Of a stretch of DNA of 63,972 nucleotides, positions 48,701-63,700 are shown piece by piece. Location of the stretch: assembly GCF_042679605.1 (NCBI RefSeq), contig NZ_JBHTMU010000023.1, positions 1-63,972 on the forward strand. Reading direction: 5' to 3'. Position 1 is the stretch's first letter; the number at the start of each line of letters is the position of its first letter. The stretch is from Litorisediminicola beolgyonensis (lineage in GTDB: Bacteria; Pseudomonadota; Alphaproteobacteria; Rhodobacterales; Rhodobacteraceae). The notes under the pieces are model-generated. The model searched no databases, was not told where the DNA came from, and saw only the letters and a program-made list of their open reading frames with translations. Made by a program: the position numbers and the translations under genes.

Positions 48701-51700
48701 CGGCCGAGGGCACCGGCGCCTTCAGCGCGGATTCCAAGACCACCACCGGTGGCGCGGTCGGTGTGGCGCGGGCCAAGGCCAAGATCGCGGCGGACTGGAA
48801 ATCGCGGATCGAGTTCGGCACCAACTCGCAGATCCTCGTGGGCGGGGCGGTCAACGCGACCGCCACCGGCCGGATGACCGACCGGCTCGTGAACACCAAC
48901 CGGGTGGGCGCGCTCGCCAAGGCGACCGGGATCGGCCTCGGTGGCGACGGCGACGCGGTCGCGGAGTTCATCACCGACAATGCCGATCTCGAGATCGCCG
49001 TGCTCTACGGTGCCCGGATCGAAGGCGGCGAGGTCAGCCTCAAGGCGATCGGCAACGAAAGCCTCGTGCGCGCCGATGCCGACGGACGTGGCGGCGGCTT
49101 CTACGCCGAGGGCGAGGCCGAGGCCTACGGCACGATCAAGATCGAGAGCGACATCCGGCTCGAGGACAACAACGCGGCCGATACCGGTGCCAAGGTCACC
49201 GGTTGGGAAGGTGTCGACTTCATCGCGGAGAACACCGACAACACAATCCACCTGCGCTCCTTCGCGCGCTCGACCGGCGTCTTCGGCTATATCGACAGCG
49301 ATACCACCGCGCGCTACGACCTCGATGCCGAGATCTTCGGTGACAGCGGCGGCGTCAACAACACGCTCGTGACGGTCGGACCGCGGGATCCGTCCAGCAG
49401 CGTCCTGCGCAACGAAAGCTATGCCGAGCTCGAGCCCGGCGAAGAGCGGCTGGCCTTCTACGTGCTCGCCGACAATACCGGCAACACGATCGACCAGGAC
49501 GCCACCCATTCCCGCCGCGCGCTGGCCGCCGGTGGCTCCAAGGAGAACACACCGGAGAACACAAAGGACGACGAGATCGACTTCTCCAGCAACGTGCTGG
49601 TCCTGTCCGGCCGCTCGCCGGAGCTCGTCACCAAAGGTCTCACGATCTCGAGCGGCGGCATCATCAGCCGCGCCGTCAACATCACCGTGGATCGCGCCGT
49701 GGGCGACACTGCAGCCACGAGCGGCACCATCGAGCGCGACAAGATCATCGTGAACGACATCACCAACCCCGGACCGGGCGACGTGATCTTCGACAGCTCG
49801 ACCATCGACGGCTCGGGCGGCACCTGGACCTTCCGCGAGACGCTGCAGCGGATCGAGATCCTCAACTACTCGTCGCTCGATCTCCAGATCAACAATATCG
49901 ACGTGACCGCCGATCGGCAGCCCTTGGTGATCCTGCAGCCCCTGGGCGCCGGCGATGTGGTGGGCCTGACCTTCAACATCCTCAACGATGTGGCGCCGAC
50001 CTATATCGAGATCTCGAATATCGGCACCTACGCCAACACCGATGCCGACATCCTCTTCAACGGCGTGATCAACAACCCGATCGGGGTCACCACGATCGTG
50101 GCCCAGGACGGATCCGTCTACGAGGATCCGAACGCGGCGGGCGGCGGCACCGCGAATGCCAGCGGCGAGACGCTGATCCGCACCGAGACGCTCAATATCG
50201 ACGCGAGCGGCAATGTCGGCGCCAACGGCGGGGGCGCCTTCGAGGCCACGCGTCTCAAGGTCGAGATGGTCGAATCCGACGGCGTTCCGACCGCCTTCAC
50301 CTTCCAGACCAGCGCGTCGAACGCGACCACGGACACGATCTTCCTCGGTCTCGGGAACACCTTCTTCGAAGGCCAGATGGTCCGCTACGAGGCGTCCTCG
50401 ACAGTGATCAACGGGCTTCAGGACGGCGGCTACTACTATGTGAGCTTCGGCGACGACGCCTTCAACGATGACGGCAGCATGATCGGCGTGCAGCTCTTCC
50501 GGGATGCCGCGCTGACCGATCTGGTGTTGATCGGCACTCCCGCTGAAGGAGAGCCGCTGACGAATACCCATACGCTCGTCGGTGTGGAAAGCTTCACCGT
50601 TGATGCCGGGAACGAAGTCTATCTCGACATGCGGGCGCTGATGCGCTCGGGGGCGTCGACCGATTTCGACGGCGCGGACGAGTTCTACCTGATCAATATC
50701 GACCGGATCGCGGGCGGCAACGATGTCGACCTGATCCTGCGTCCGACCTACTTCCAGACCGGCGAAGGCCTGTCCGGCGGCGTGGTCGTGCGCCATCGCG
50801 GCGACGGGCCGGCACAGAAGGAATACACCTACTACACCTCGTTCTTCAAAGCCGCTCCGGCGCCGGACCAGGATCCCGTCGGCGTCAGCCGCGGTGCCTA
50901 TGGCGAGGGCACCGATAAGATCAAGACCACCTATGATTTCCGCGGGCTCGACACCGATGGCAACCGGACCATCGCGGGTCTTCAGGCCGGCGACGAGACC
51001 GGTGAAGGCAACGTCAATGTCGTCTCCGCCGAGAACGATCCGACCGACACCACGATCAACGTCCTCGCGCTGATCGAGACGGCCACCACCGGCGTCCAGG
51101 TCGGCGACGGCCATGTCTCGGTCCTGACCAATGGCTGGATCATGCTGACCGAGATCACCGGCGACTTCCGCGTCGGCACGATCCGGTCGACCGCGGGCGA
51201 CGTGATCCTCTATTCGCCGCAGCGCATCATCGACGCCGAGGGCGATCTCAACACCGATGCAGCCGATGTCTCGGGCGGCTCGATCAGCCTCTGGGCAACC
51301 GCGCCCTTCGTGAACCCGGATGCCTCCGAGTTCTACGCGCGCCTCGTCGACACCACCCTGACAGGTACGCCGCAGACCAATATCGGCGGCATCGGGCGGA
51401 AGGACAATTTCCTCGAGATCGACGTCGACAACCGCAATTTCGGAACCGGCGTGCTGCGCGCCTTCGACATCTACGCAACCGACACGGACGGCATCTTCAT
51501 CGACGAGATCTCCGGCGATCTGCGCATCCACACCGTGTCGACGCCACTCGCGGATGTGTCGCTGCGCACGGTCTCGGGCTCGATCATCGACGCGCGCAAC
51601 GATGACCTGGCCAACATTATCGGCCTTGCGGTCGACCTCGACGCCAATGGCGCGGGCGCGAATATCGGTGAGGCCGGCGACGATCTCGAGATCGACAGCC

Positions 51701-54700
51701 GTTATGGTCTGTCGCAGGTGGTCAGCCTGTCGGCGAATGTTGCAGATGTCGGGCTCGAGGCCACGAACAACATCTGGCTCACGGAAACCGCAGGCGAATT
51801 GCGCCTTGTGCTGGCCCATACCTATCTCGGCAACATCACCCTGACTGTGCGCGAGGGTGGGACCGTCGGCGATATCGACGGCGACGACCTGCAACTAATC
51901 GAAGACGGCAAGGCGCGTTTCGCCGAGACCGACACCACCGGACCGAACGGCCAGATCGACGCGCTGCGTCCGCTGGCCCACGGCCTGATCTTCGCCGAGA
52001 AAGGGTCCGTCACGCTTTATGTCGGCGACGACGTGGACACGCACCAGAACTCGGCCATCGTGGCGGGCGACCAGATCGACATCTTCGGCGATCACGTCAA
52101 TGACGATGCGGGCTACGGCACCGAGATCACGCTGCGTGGCCAGATCATCGCGGGCGCGCTGCTTGTCGTTGCGGGCAACCGCGCGCCGAACACGCCTGGC
52201 AACACCAGCGCCACGCGCCCGATCGGCACCTGGCGTCCCGATGACAGCGCCGCGCCAGACGCCGGAACCTCTGAATACGACCGCCGCCTGACGCGGATCT
52301 TCGGCAATACCGACACGGACGTGATCCAGTTCGGCGACAGCTCCGGCTCGACCGGCGGCACGAACTGGGGCGATGATGGCTATATCTATCTCGGCTCCAA
52401 GACGCGCGCCTATGGCAGCGCCGACGCGGTCACGGGCGTCTACGACGATCCGAACGCACCGCCTCCGGGCAGCCGCGACGACGGCGAGGACCGCTTCTAC
52501 GTCTACTTCCTGCAGGACGCCGCCGCGCAGACCTCGCCCGATATCGAGACCATCGGCTACGAGACCGACCGTTACGACACCTCGACCTACAATCAGGGCG
52601 ACTCGCTCTCCGACTTCCGCGACAGCCTCGCGCCCTACACCGACGATCTGAGCGTCCTGGCCGAGCACACCCTGACGCTCGACGGCCAGTCCGACACCGA
52701 CAGCTATTTCGTCTACACGCTCGGCAGCCAGGGCGACGCGCGGAATTACATCATCAACGTGCTCGACACCGGTGAAGAGTTCGACGGCGTCGATACGCTC
52801 GACATCTTCGGCTATGACAGCGCGCTCAGCGGAAAAGATGCCAACGGCGTCCAGCACCCGACCGACGATATCTTCCTGCTGCGTGGCGCCATCGAGCTGC
52901 CCAACGAAGAGGCGGACCGTCCGGGCTACGTGGCGCTCCTCCATGGCGAGCTTGGGCCGTATCAGGACATCCTGCCGGGCAACGAGCCGTCGGTCGAAGT
53001 GCAGCGGATCAGCTATGACAGTGGTCTGAACGGCCGTCTGACGGTCCAGGGGCAGGGCGGCAACGACGCCTTCTTCACCGACGACGTCACCGTGATCACC
53101 ACCCTCGACGGCGGCGCGGGCGCCGACAGCTTCCAGATCGGTCAGATCTTCGGCAAGAACCGCAATCTCGACGCGAACCTCCTGCCGCAGGACATCTTCC
53201 CCGACCTCAAGCCCACCACCCGTGGCTGGCTGAGCCCGGGCTCCTCGGCGCCGCTTCTGGCGCAGGGTGGCTCCGGCAACGACACGTTCCGGGTCTATTC
53301 GAACCAGTCCGAGCTGCGGCTCGAAGGCGACGACAACAACGACCTCTTCATCGTCCGCGCCTTCGCCATCGCGGCGACGACGGATTTCGACTGGAACAAC
53401 GACGCGGTGATCGACGTCAACGATCTCGATCCGGGCGTCGCGGTGCTGAAGGAGTTGCAGCGCCTCGTCGATGACGGGCGGACCCCGGCACAGGCGATCA
53501 ACCAGCTTAACCTTCAAAAGCTGCAGGGCTTCGGCGTTCAGGTCACCACCTCCACGGACGTGGAGGCCTACCGGCAGCTGCTCCGCGACAACCTGCCGAC
53601 CGATGGCGGGGCGTCCAAGTATGTCTTCGACACCAATGGCGATGGCGGGATCAACTTCCTCGATCTCTACATGACCCAGGGCGACACCACCGACGACGTG
53701 ATCGTGCTCGACGAGGACGGCGTCGCGAGCCCGCAGATCGGACTCGGATTCTCGGTCGCGCAGGCGCCCGACATCCGCGCCGGCGGCGGCCAGGACGAGG
53801 TGCGCTACAACGTCAACGCGCCGGTCTCGGTCGATGGCGGCACCGGCTTCGACAAGCTGGTGATCCTCGGCACCGAGTTCGCCGATGACATCGCGATCAC
53901 CGACAAGGGCATCTTCGGCGCGGGTCTGAATGTCCGCTACGCCACCATCGAGGTGGTCGAGGTCGACGGCCTCGAAGGCGACGACAAGTTCTACGTCCAG
54001 TCCACCGCCTTCGGCGTGGCCTATCGCGTGATCGGCGGCCTTGGGTCGGACATCATCAACGTCGCGGGCGACGTGCAGGAGGACATCATCACCCGCGAGC
54101 TCGAAGGCGTCTCGGGTGCGGTCGACCATCTCGTGAGCTCGGACGACTTCCTCTATGACGGGCTCGTGGTCGACGGTCTCGACTACAACGTGACGACCGA
54201 CGGCGAAGGCCTTGTGGTGATCGACGAGGGCGCCGACGGCTTCACCGCCGTGCGCGAAGGCGGTCCGAACGAGATCGACAGCTACACCGTGCGTCTGGCG
54301 CGTGCGCTGGCCGAGGGCGAGGTGGTCTACGTGACCGTCTCTGCCGCGCGCTCGGGTCAGGAAGAGCGCGACGATATCCTCGACAATCCGTTCCCGCTCT
54401 ATGACGGGCAGGGCGACACGATGTGGATCACCACCGGCGCCGATCCGAGATCGGGCATGCCCGACACCTTCACCGCCGCAGAGATCGAGGGCGTCGCGGA
54501 GCTTGAAACCGCGGTTCTCGAGGGCTTCCTCCGCGCCGTCGAGATCGACGGCGAGACGATCTATGTCCCGAACCGCGCCGTGGTCCTGCGCTTCGATCAC
54601 ACCAACTGGGACGACGCGCAGAATGTCTGGCTCTGGGCCGTCGATGACGAGCGCTCCGAGGGCGACCGCGTGGTCGTCGTCCAGCACTCCGTCATCTCGC

Positions 54701-57700
54701 CGACCTCGGCGGATTACGACGGCATCGACGTGCGCAATGTCGAGGTGGATCTGCGCGACAACGACACGCCGGGAGTGCTGGTGACCGAGGTCGGCAGCGT
54801 GGAACTGACCGGCACGGAAGTCACCGACTGGGTCGAGGACGGCCGGTCGATCATCATTGAGGGCGACGACACTACCGGTCTCTCCGACAAGATCCTCGTC
54901 CAGCTGTCGCGCGAAGTGGCGGTGGGCGACACGATCGTGGTGAAGATCAATCTCGGCGATCTGACCGGCAACCCGGACCTGATCGAACAGGCGGACCAGG
55001 CCTTCATCCTCAAGGATGGCGGCACGGAGCGCTTCAACGAAGATACCCTGACCATCACCTTCACGTCCGACAACTGGGACAAGCCCGTCGTCATCGACAT
55101 CGTCCAGCGCGACGATTTCGTCCGCGAGGATCCGGAAACCGCGATCCTGAGCTTCGGCATGAACCTGGCCACGGTCGAGCAGGACATGACGCTCGGCACC
55201 TGGACCGACGCGAACGGTGTCGAGCGGCTCTCGCTGACCATCCGCTCGGGCGGCTGGGTCGCTGCGGGGCTCGAGGACGGCGAAGCGGTCACCATCGACG
55301 GGATCGCGGGCCTGGCCTCGGCCACGGTGCGCGGCTTCGATCAGGGCGGCTTCACGCTGCTTCTGGGCCGCCTCGCGTCGAATTTCGCCGGCACGCTCGG
55401 TGGTTATGACGATGTCGAGGTGACCAGGTCGACGCCTGTCGGACCGATCACCGTCAATGCCGATGGCCGCTACATCTTCCCGAACCTGCGCTCGGGCACC
55501 GGGCTTCTGGATATCGAGGTGATCGACAACGACACCGCCGGGTCGGTGGTGCTGGAATCCGGTCGCGACACGGTGCTGATCCCGGATGATCTGTCGACCG
55601 ATCCCGCCGACGAGTCCGTCTCCGACACCTACCAGCTGCGTCTCACCAAGCAGCCCGAGGCCAATGTCACCGTGGCGATCCTGACCGACGGCCTGGCCGA
55701 CGTGACCGGCATCGACACCGATGGCGACGGCACCTTCGAGCCGGTGACCTACGAGACCATCGGCGGCCTGCGTCCGGTGCAGCTCTTCTCGGGCTCCATC
55801 GTCTTCGAAGAGACCGGCGGCGTGGTCACGCTGACCCGCGGCACCGGGGCGGATCTCGGCAGCTTCCTGTCCGAAGGCTGGATCGCGGGCGACCTGATCC
55901 GCATTGGCGGCGCCAGTGTCGAGATCGGCGGGGTCACCTATGACCTTTCCGGCGATTACGAGGTCGCGTCGGTCACCGACCAGGCGATCACGCTCAAGGC
56001 CGGGACATCGCTCGGCCTGCCGGGCGGCACCACGAGTGTCGAGATCGAGGATACGGTGCTGCTCTCCAAGCTCATCGAGACCGAGGTTTGGACCGGAGGC
56101 GTCTTCTTCGACAAAACCGACGGCACCGATCGTCTGGTGCGTCTGGAGGCGTTCGTCGATACGAGCGGCATCCTCGACCTGAGCGACGAAGAGGCTCTGG
56201 CGCTTCTTCCGAACTACGACGTGCAGGGCTTCCTCAAGGAAGGCTTCGTCGAGGGGATGCGGATCCGCATCACCAATGTCGGCGGTGGCGCCAATGACGG
56301 CGATTTTGTCGACGCCAAGATCGCGATCATCCGCGGCTTCAACGGCTCCAAGGACCACACGATCCAGCTGACAACCGAAACCGAAGGTGGGCTTCCCGGC
56401 TGGCTGAAAGGCGCGACCGAAGGCGCGCCGGTCCAGGTCGAGATCAACCGCATCGCGGTGCTCGCGACCTTCACGCCGGACAATTACTACGAGCTGCAGA
56501 CCGTCCAGCTGACCGCCGATCCCTATTACGAGGTCCCGACCACCCGCGAGGGCGTCAAGATCTTCCCGGTCAAGGCGCATCGCCTGTCCAATATCCGCGG
56601 GCCTCTCGCGGTCGAGGGTGGACCGTCCGGTGCCGATCGCTCGCTGACCGGCGGCGTCAAGCTGCCGGGCGAGGAGGATGATTTCCTCATCGCCATCGGC
56701 GCGCAGCCGCCGGAGAGCCAGCAGATCGACGTGCTGAACATCTTCAACGACGGCTCCAAGGCCGACACCGTCGGCACGTTGACCGAAACCACTCTCACCG
56801 GCTTCGGCATGGGCCCGGACCTGGTCTTCCCGTTCGTCGAAGGCCCGCTCTTCGGCGAGGGCTCCGAGCAGGTCGGCGGTACCACGCTGATCTACCCGGG
56901 CGGCATCAGCTTCGGGAAGGTGAACTTCGGTGCCTCGGGCGTCACCAATGACGGCCAGGTCTCGACCGTGGAGGTCGTCAATGTGATGCTGGGCGAGGGC
57001 AATGACCGGCTCGACGTGACCGGCACGCTGAACCCCGCACCCTTCGTGCAGGCCGACAACGTCTTCACCGCGATCAACAACTGGAGCGGCACCGCAGGCG
57101 ATCCGGGCTACGACGTCAACTTCATCGAAGACTACGCGGGCGCCGACGTGATCTTCCGCGAAGGCTTCGACTGGAAGGCCGAGGGCTTCCTGACTGGCCA
57201 GAAGGTCTATCTCGCGACCGGTCAGTTCCTCGGCGAGGTGATCGGCATCGAGGATGCGCTGGCCTATCCGGGCCTCAACGACCTGCGCGATCCCAACGAC
57301 AACTCGCTCCTGATCCTCGACACCGCGGGCAACGATTTCGGCGGCGAGCTGCCGGTCCTCGGCGAGGTCAAGCTGATCGCCAAGGATGACGAGGTCTTCT
57401 CGCTTCTCGCCACCACCGTCACCCAGGCCACGGCCGCCGGTGCGGTGATCACCCGGTCCTCGGGCTCGTGGGAGGAGGACGGCTTCCTCGCCGGGCACCT
57501 GATGCAGGTCGGGATCGGCGCGGATCGTCTGCAGCTGCGGATCGTCGAGATCTCCGATGACGGGCTCTCGCTCACCGTCGAAGGCGCGGGCCTGACCAAC
57601 GGTGCGCTCGGCACCGCCGAGGTGCCCGAGGCGTTCTGGGTGCAGGGTGCCCATGGCGGGCTCACTGTCCTGCACGGCGGCGGCAACGCTTATGTGAATG

Positions 57701-60700
57701 TCGACGGCCAGTTCCATCTCGACACCGATGGCGACGAGACCCGGATGACCCGCCTCGACGGCCGGAGCTTCGCCGAAGCGGGCTTCAAGGTAGGTCAGGT
57801 CATCCAGCTCGAGGGTGAAAGCTTCACCCGCACCATCCTCGCCATCGAGACCTTCGGCGGCGATCCCGAGAGCTTCACCGGCGTCGAAGATCCGTTCGAC
57901 AGCTGGGGGGCGGAGTCCGTCCTGGTCCTGGGTGAGCCGCTCGGCGGCGCGGCGGTCACCTATACGGGCGCTTATGTCGGCTCGCAGGCCGATCCGTTCC
58001 TCGTCCATGTGGCCGAGGCGCTCGTGACCTCGGTCAGCGTCGACGTGATCGTTCAGGTCGAAGAGATCACGGTAGACGGCGTGGCCCAGCTCGACACCAC
58101 CGTCACCACGCAGGACGGCTCCGTTTGGGGCGACGCCTTCGTGCCGGGCGGTGTGGTCTTCATCGAGGGCTATGCCGGGGCCTTTACCATCAAGGACGTG
58201 CAGGGCTCGAAGCTCGTTCTGCTCGACGCGGCGCTCGGCGATTGCGGCGACATGAACGGCATGGCCACGATCACCATCACCACCGTCGACATCACCCGCT
58301 CGGGCGGGCAGCGCGTGGGCGGCGACCACTTCGTGGTCACTGGCGGCGCCGGTCCCGACAGCCCGCTGGTGATCTACGGCGACACCAGCCAGGACGGCAT
58401 CTGGTACTCCGGCCATCCCTATGACCGCCTGGGCCTCGAGTTCGGCGAAAAGCCCTTCGATCCGTTCCCGAAACTCTCCGACCAGGAGAACGAGGACGAC
58501 GAATGGGTCTTCGCGCTGGCGAACCCGTTCAAGCTGCACGGCAACGACATCATCGACGCCTCGGCGCTCTTTGCCGATGTGGCCGATGCCTCGACGACGA
58601 TCTCGGTCGGCATCACCGCCTATGGCGGCATGGGCAACGACCTGATCATCGGCTCGCAGGCGGGCGATCACCTGGCCGGCGGCTCGGGCAACGACACGAT
58701 CATCGGTCAGCGCGGCACCGACCACATCTACGGCGACAGCGGCATCAACGTCGACATTCTGACCCGGGCGCTCGACATCGCGACGCTCGACCGGAGCCCG
58801 CTGCCGACCGCCGATCCGGCCCTGCCGCGCGGCGACGGCTCGATCACCCCGGTGCCGAGCCCGGTGCGCGATCCGCTCGGCAACCGCCCGGCGGATACCA
58901 GCGGCTACCTGAACATCCCCGGCGCGGGCAATGACGTGATCGAGGGCAACGGGTCCGGCACCGCCGACACGGTGGCCGACATCATCTTCGGCGACCATGG
59001 CGAGGTGATCCAGTTCGTGGCCGACCCGAACCTGCCCGATCCGCACGAGCTCTTCGGTGTGCCGATCAATGGGCAAATCGTGCTCCAGAAGATCCAGACG
59101 ACGCTTCTCGACAGCGTGCTCGAGATCAATTCGAAAGAGCCGCAGACCGGCGGGGACGACATCCTCATCGGCTCCGAGCTCGACGACGTCCTGATCGGCG
59201 GCGCCGGGGCGGACATGATCGACGGCGGCGAGGGCGACGATCTGATCTTCGGCGACAATGTCAACCTGGCCCGCCGTGGCGGCGTCGATGGCAACCTCGT
59301 CGACGACAACTTCTCGCTGCGGTTCCAGACTCTTGCGGGCATCCTGATGTATTCCCGCAGCGACCGGGGCGTCTCGGACGGCTACGATGCCGACGCGGTG
59401 ACCGGCTCCAATTCGGGCGTGCTGATGGTGTCTCTCGACGCGGACGGCAACCCGATCGCGCGCGCGTATCGCGATCCGAACGGCCCGGGCTGGTGGACCG
59501 AGTACGAGATCGACTACGCCGAGTACCACAGCTTCGCGATCCATGACGGGACCGAGGGGCAGGGCGCCTTCGGCAACGACTACATCGCCGGCGGCGCGGG
59601 CCATGACCAGATCTTCGGCCAGCTCGGAAACGACATCATCCAGGGCGACGGCACCATCGACGGGGCCTATTCCTCGACCGGTGACGGCACCGTGGTCGGC
59701 TCCGATCCGTCGAACCCCTATGGCGGTGTCATGGTGCCGACGCGCTATGTCAGCGCGGCGCGTGAACTGCCGACGATCGACGATCCGGCAGGGGCGCTCA
59801 AGGTCGTGGCCGCGACGGTCGACGGGTTTGACCATACCGGCGACGGCAACGACTACATCGAAGGCGGCGGCGGCTGCGACACGATCTTCGGCGGTCTCGG
59901 TCAGGACGACATCGTCGGCGGCTCGTCGAGCTTCTTCAGCCTGACCAACCCCGATCTGCGGCCCGATGGCGACGACATGCTCTTCGGCGGCACCGGCGAC
60001 CGCATCGACCGCAACGACGCCCGCGCGGCCGATGACAGCACCGAAGGGACCGAGCAGACCGGCGAAGGTGCGGGCCGCAACGCGCGCGACAGCGACACCA
60101 TCGTCGGCGACAACGGCAATATCGTCCGGCTGGTCGGCATCAACGGCGTCGACGGCATGGACGAAAACGGCAATGGCATCGCCGACGCGGCCGAAAACGA
60201 GCTTACCGGCAGCGCCGCCTTCGCCGATGCCTACAAGGCGCTCTACTTCAGCCGTGGCGGCCTCTACCTCGCCTATGATTACGACGTGAACCTCGCCACC
60301 TTCGACGGCGAGTTCGTGGGCGAGAACGACGCGGCCTCGGTCCGGGATACCGGCTATAGCGGCGAAGACGGCGAGCGCCTCGTGGTGCGCGGCGTCACGC
60401 TGATCGACTACACGCCGGGCGGTCCGGACTACAACTCGGCGCTCTTCGGTGAATCGGCGCTGAGCCCCGACGGCTTCGCGGGCAACCCCGACGAGGATGC
60501 CGAGGACGCCTGGCGCGATACCTACGGCTTCTGGTCGCTGGTCGATATCGGCGGCTCGGACGAGGTCCACGGCGAGACCGGTGACGACGTCATCTATCTC
60601 GGCGGCGGCCATGACGTGGCCTTCGGCGATGCCGACAATGACGACATCATCGGCGGCTGGGGCAACGACTGGATCTCCGGCGGCACCGGTGTCGACGGTA

Positions 60701-63700
60701 TCCTCGGCGACGATGGCCGCATCTTCACCTCGCGCAACACTGCGCTGAGCTCCGACGGGCAGGTCAGCCTCAAGGGCAATACCCGCAGTTTCGGCAATTA
60801 CGGGACGGAATATGCGGAGAGCCTCTTCGGCATCTATGCGCTCCTGAACAATGATCCCGATGGCCGCACCAGCCAGGGCATCGTCATCAACGAGGAGATC
60901 TACACCCCGGGCCAGGTCCAGCGCGCGCTGATCAACCGCGCGGGCGAGCTGGTGAAATCGGTCGACCTGGTGCCCTTCGACAGCGTCGAGGACGCCTCTC
61001 TCGAACCGGTGAGCTCGGCCAACCCGCTGACCCACAACCCGCTTTACGCCGATGACGTGATCTTCGGCGGTCTCGGCGACGACTTCCTGCATGGCGGGTC
61101 GGGCGACGACGCGATCGGCGGTCACGAAGCGATTGCGGCGGGCTTCATCCAGCTCTTCGATGTGGATCCGGAAAACAGCACCGATGGCGTCAACGTCGCG
61201 CCGGTCGGACTGATCCGCACCGACTGGACCCGTCCGTGGAACCCCGGCAATATCCTGCGCTTCAACACCGGCGAGCCGCATTGGAACGAGCCGACCCCGG
61301 TCCGTTCGCGCACCGGCGAGTTCTACCTCTATGACGAGTACGATCCGCGCCGGACGATCCTGTTCGATACGCATGGGACCGTGTGGAAGGACGACGCGTT
61401 CGATGACACGTTCGACGGCGTGCTCTACCACTACTTCCTCAACGCGCCCGATAATGAAGGCATCGACGTCGAGAGCGTCGTCGAGTTCGCCCCGAATGGC
61501 ACGCCCATCGGCGATCCGGTCACCGTCCAGAGCGATGGCAACGACCGTATCTTCGGCGACATGGGCAATGACTGGATCGTCGGCGGCACCGGGCGCGACC
61601 ATATCTATGGCGGCTTCGGCAACGACCTGATGAACGCGGATGACGTGATGGGGGCGCCCAATGACGCGACCATCTTCGGCGGACGGCTCTCGGTCTACGA
61701 CACCGGCAATTTCGGGTCGGCGGATGCGGACGATCAGGGTCTGAACGACACGCCCGAGACCCATGTCTACTGGGAAGACCGCGTCTTCGGCGGCGGCGGG
61801 CTCGACATCCTGATCGGCAACACCGGAGGCGACCGCCTGATCGACCACCTGGGCGAGTTCAACTCCTATATCGTGCCCTTCGCGCCCTTCGGCATCGCGA
61901 CCGTGTCGCGGCAGGTGCCGCCGCAGCTCTGGGACTTCCTTGCAGCTCAAGCGGCCTCGGACGGTGTCGACATGACCCGGACGGCGGATATCGGCACGGT
62001 CGATTTCAACCAGGACAGCCGTTACTCGGCGGTGATCCAGCAGCAGGGCAACCCTTATGGCGAGCTCGGTCTGGTGACCCAGCGCGACCGCGGCTTCTGG
62101 CAGGACCAGTCCGGCCCGCCGACCGACCCGCAGGCCGGCAACATCCCCGGCGGGCGGCGCGACATCCTGCGCACGGCGGATTTCAACGACCGCTCGGGCG
62201 ACGGCTTCGCGGTGGATCGCGGCCAGTTCACGGCGACCGGCGGCGTGATGGAGATCGCCTCCGACACGCCCGAGAGCACCGCCTCTGCCGTGTTCCTGCT
62301 CGATGACTACCTGCCGAGCTATTACGAGGTGATGGCGACCTTCAATCTCGACAAGCCGACCGGCGGCTGGAAGGCCAATGGCTACGTGATCTTCGACTAT
62401 TACAGCGACGTCGACTTCAAGTTCGCGGGCATCAACATCTCGACCAACAAGATCGAGATGGGCTACGTGGACGAGACCGGCTGGCACTACGTCCAGCAGT
62501 CGAACAAGCCGGTCCGAATCAAGCCCGGCGAGAGCTACACCGTCACCGTCGCGATCAACGGCAACAACGTGACCGTCGCCGTCGCGGGGGTGAACTGGTT
62601 CACCTACGACTACACCCCGCGTCTCGATGTCTATGGCGATCCCATCCCGCTCAACCAGGGCATGGTCGGTGTCGGCATGGACGGCTCGCGCGGGCGGTTC
62701 GACAACTTCCGGGTGCAGATCCTGCCGCCGGACTGGACGCTCGACGAGACCGACGACTTCTCGCCGCCCTCCGAGCTTCCGCGCACCAGCCTCACGCAGG
62801 GCTGGGTCGAGCAGTCGGGCACGCTGACGGGCACCGCGCCCGGCACCGCGCCCGCGGTGCAGACCGTCGATCTGGGCGTGACGCTGCAGGTGAACTCGGT
62901 TCTCGAAATGGAGACCGATATTCGCGGCGACGGTCTCGCGGGCTTCGTCTTCGACCGCTACGACGCGCTGAACTACAAGTTCGTCGTGATCGACGCGGCC
63001 AATGACCTCGTGCTCGTCGGCCACGCCACCGAGGATGACGGCCAGGTGATCGACGGCAGCTATGCTTTCAGCCTGAACCCGAACCAGTGGGCGCGCCTGA
63101 AACTCACCATCCAGGGCGCGGGACTCGACATCACGGTCAACGGCCAGGTTGTCGGAAGCTACGGCTTCAACGCCGGTCTCGTGGATGGCGGCTTCGGACT
63201 GACGGTGCTTTCGGGCACCGCCGAGTTCGACGATTTCCGTCTCGCGACCAATGACGTGGCCTTCAACGATGCGCTGAAGCTCGCGGCGGACACCTATGCC
63301 GGGCTCACCGCCGAGACCTATGTCGAGGCGCAGGCGCTCGAGGAGGAGGATCTGGAGCGGCTCTACGACACCGCGCTCGAGGATTGGTACGAGGCGGGCC
63401 TCCTGTCCGCCGAGGACTATGCCGCGCTGTCGCAGATCGAGCTCGTGGTCACCGATCTCGAGGGCAGCACGCTGGCGCGCGCCAGCGAGGAGGACGGCGT
63501 GATCCTGATCGACGCCACCGCGGCCGGGGCTGGCTGGTATATCGAGAGCGACGAAACGGGCGAGGGCGGTCTGATCGCCTCGGGCGTCGACCTGCTCACG
63601 GTGCTCCGCCACGAGATCGGGCATCTCTTGGATTACGAGCATGGCGAGCTCGCGATCATGAGCCAGGAGCTCGATACCGGCACGCGGATCGAGGTGGACG

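Noticed and set aside
30574..63642. Very long minus-strand open frames opposite the giant gene (up to about 3,900 codons at 51895-63642)
   Set aside because: They lie base for base opposite the plus-strand giant frame, have no ribosome sites or recognisable domains, and read as Arg/Asp/Gly/Val-rich low-complexity protein. They follow from the giant gene's codon use, which almost never uses codons that read as stops on the other strand.
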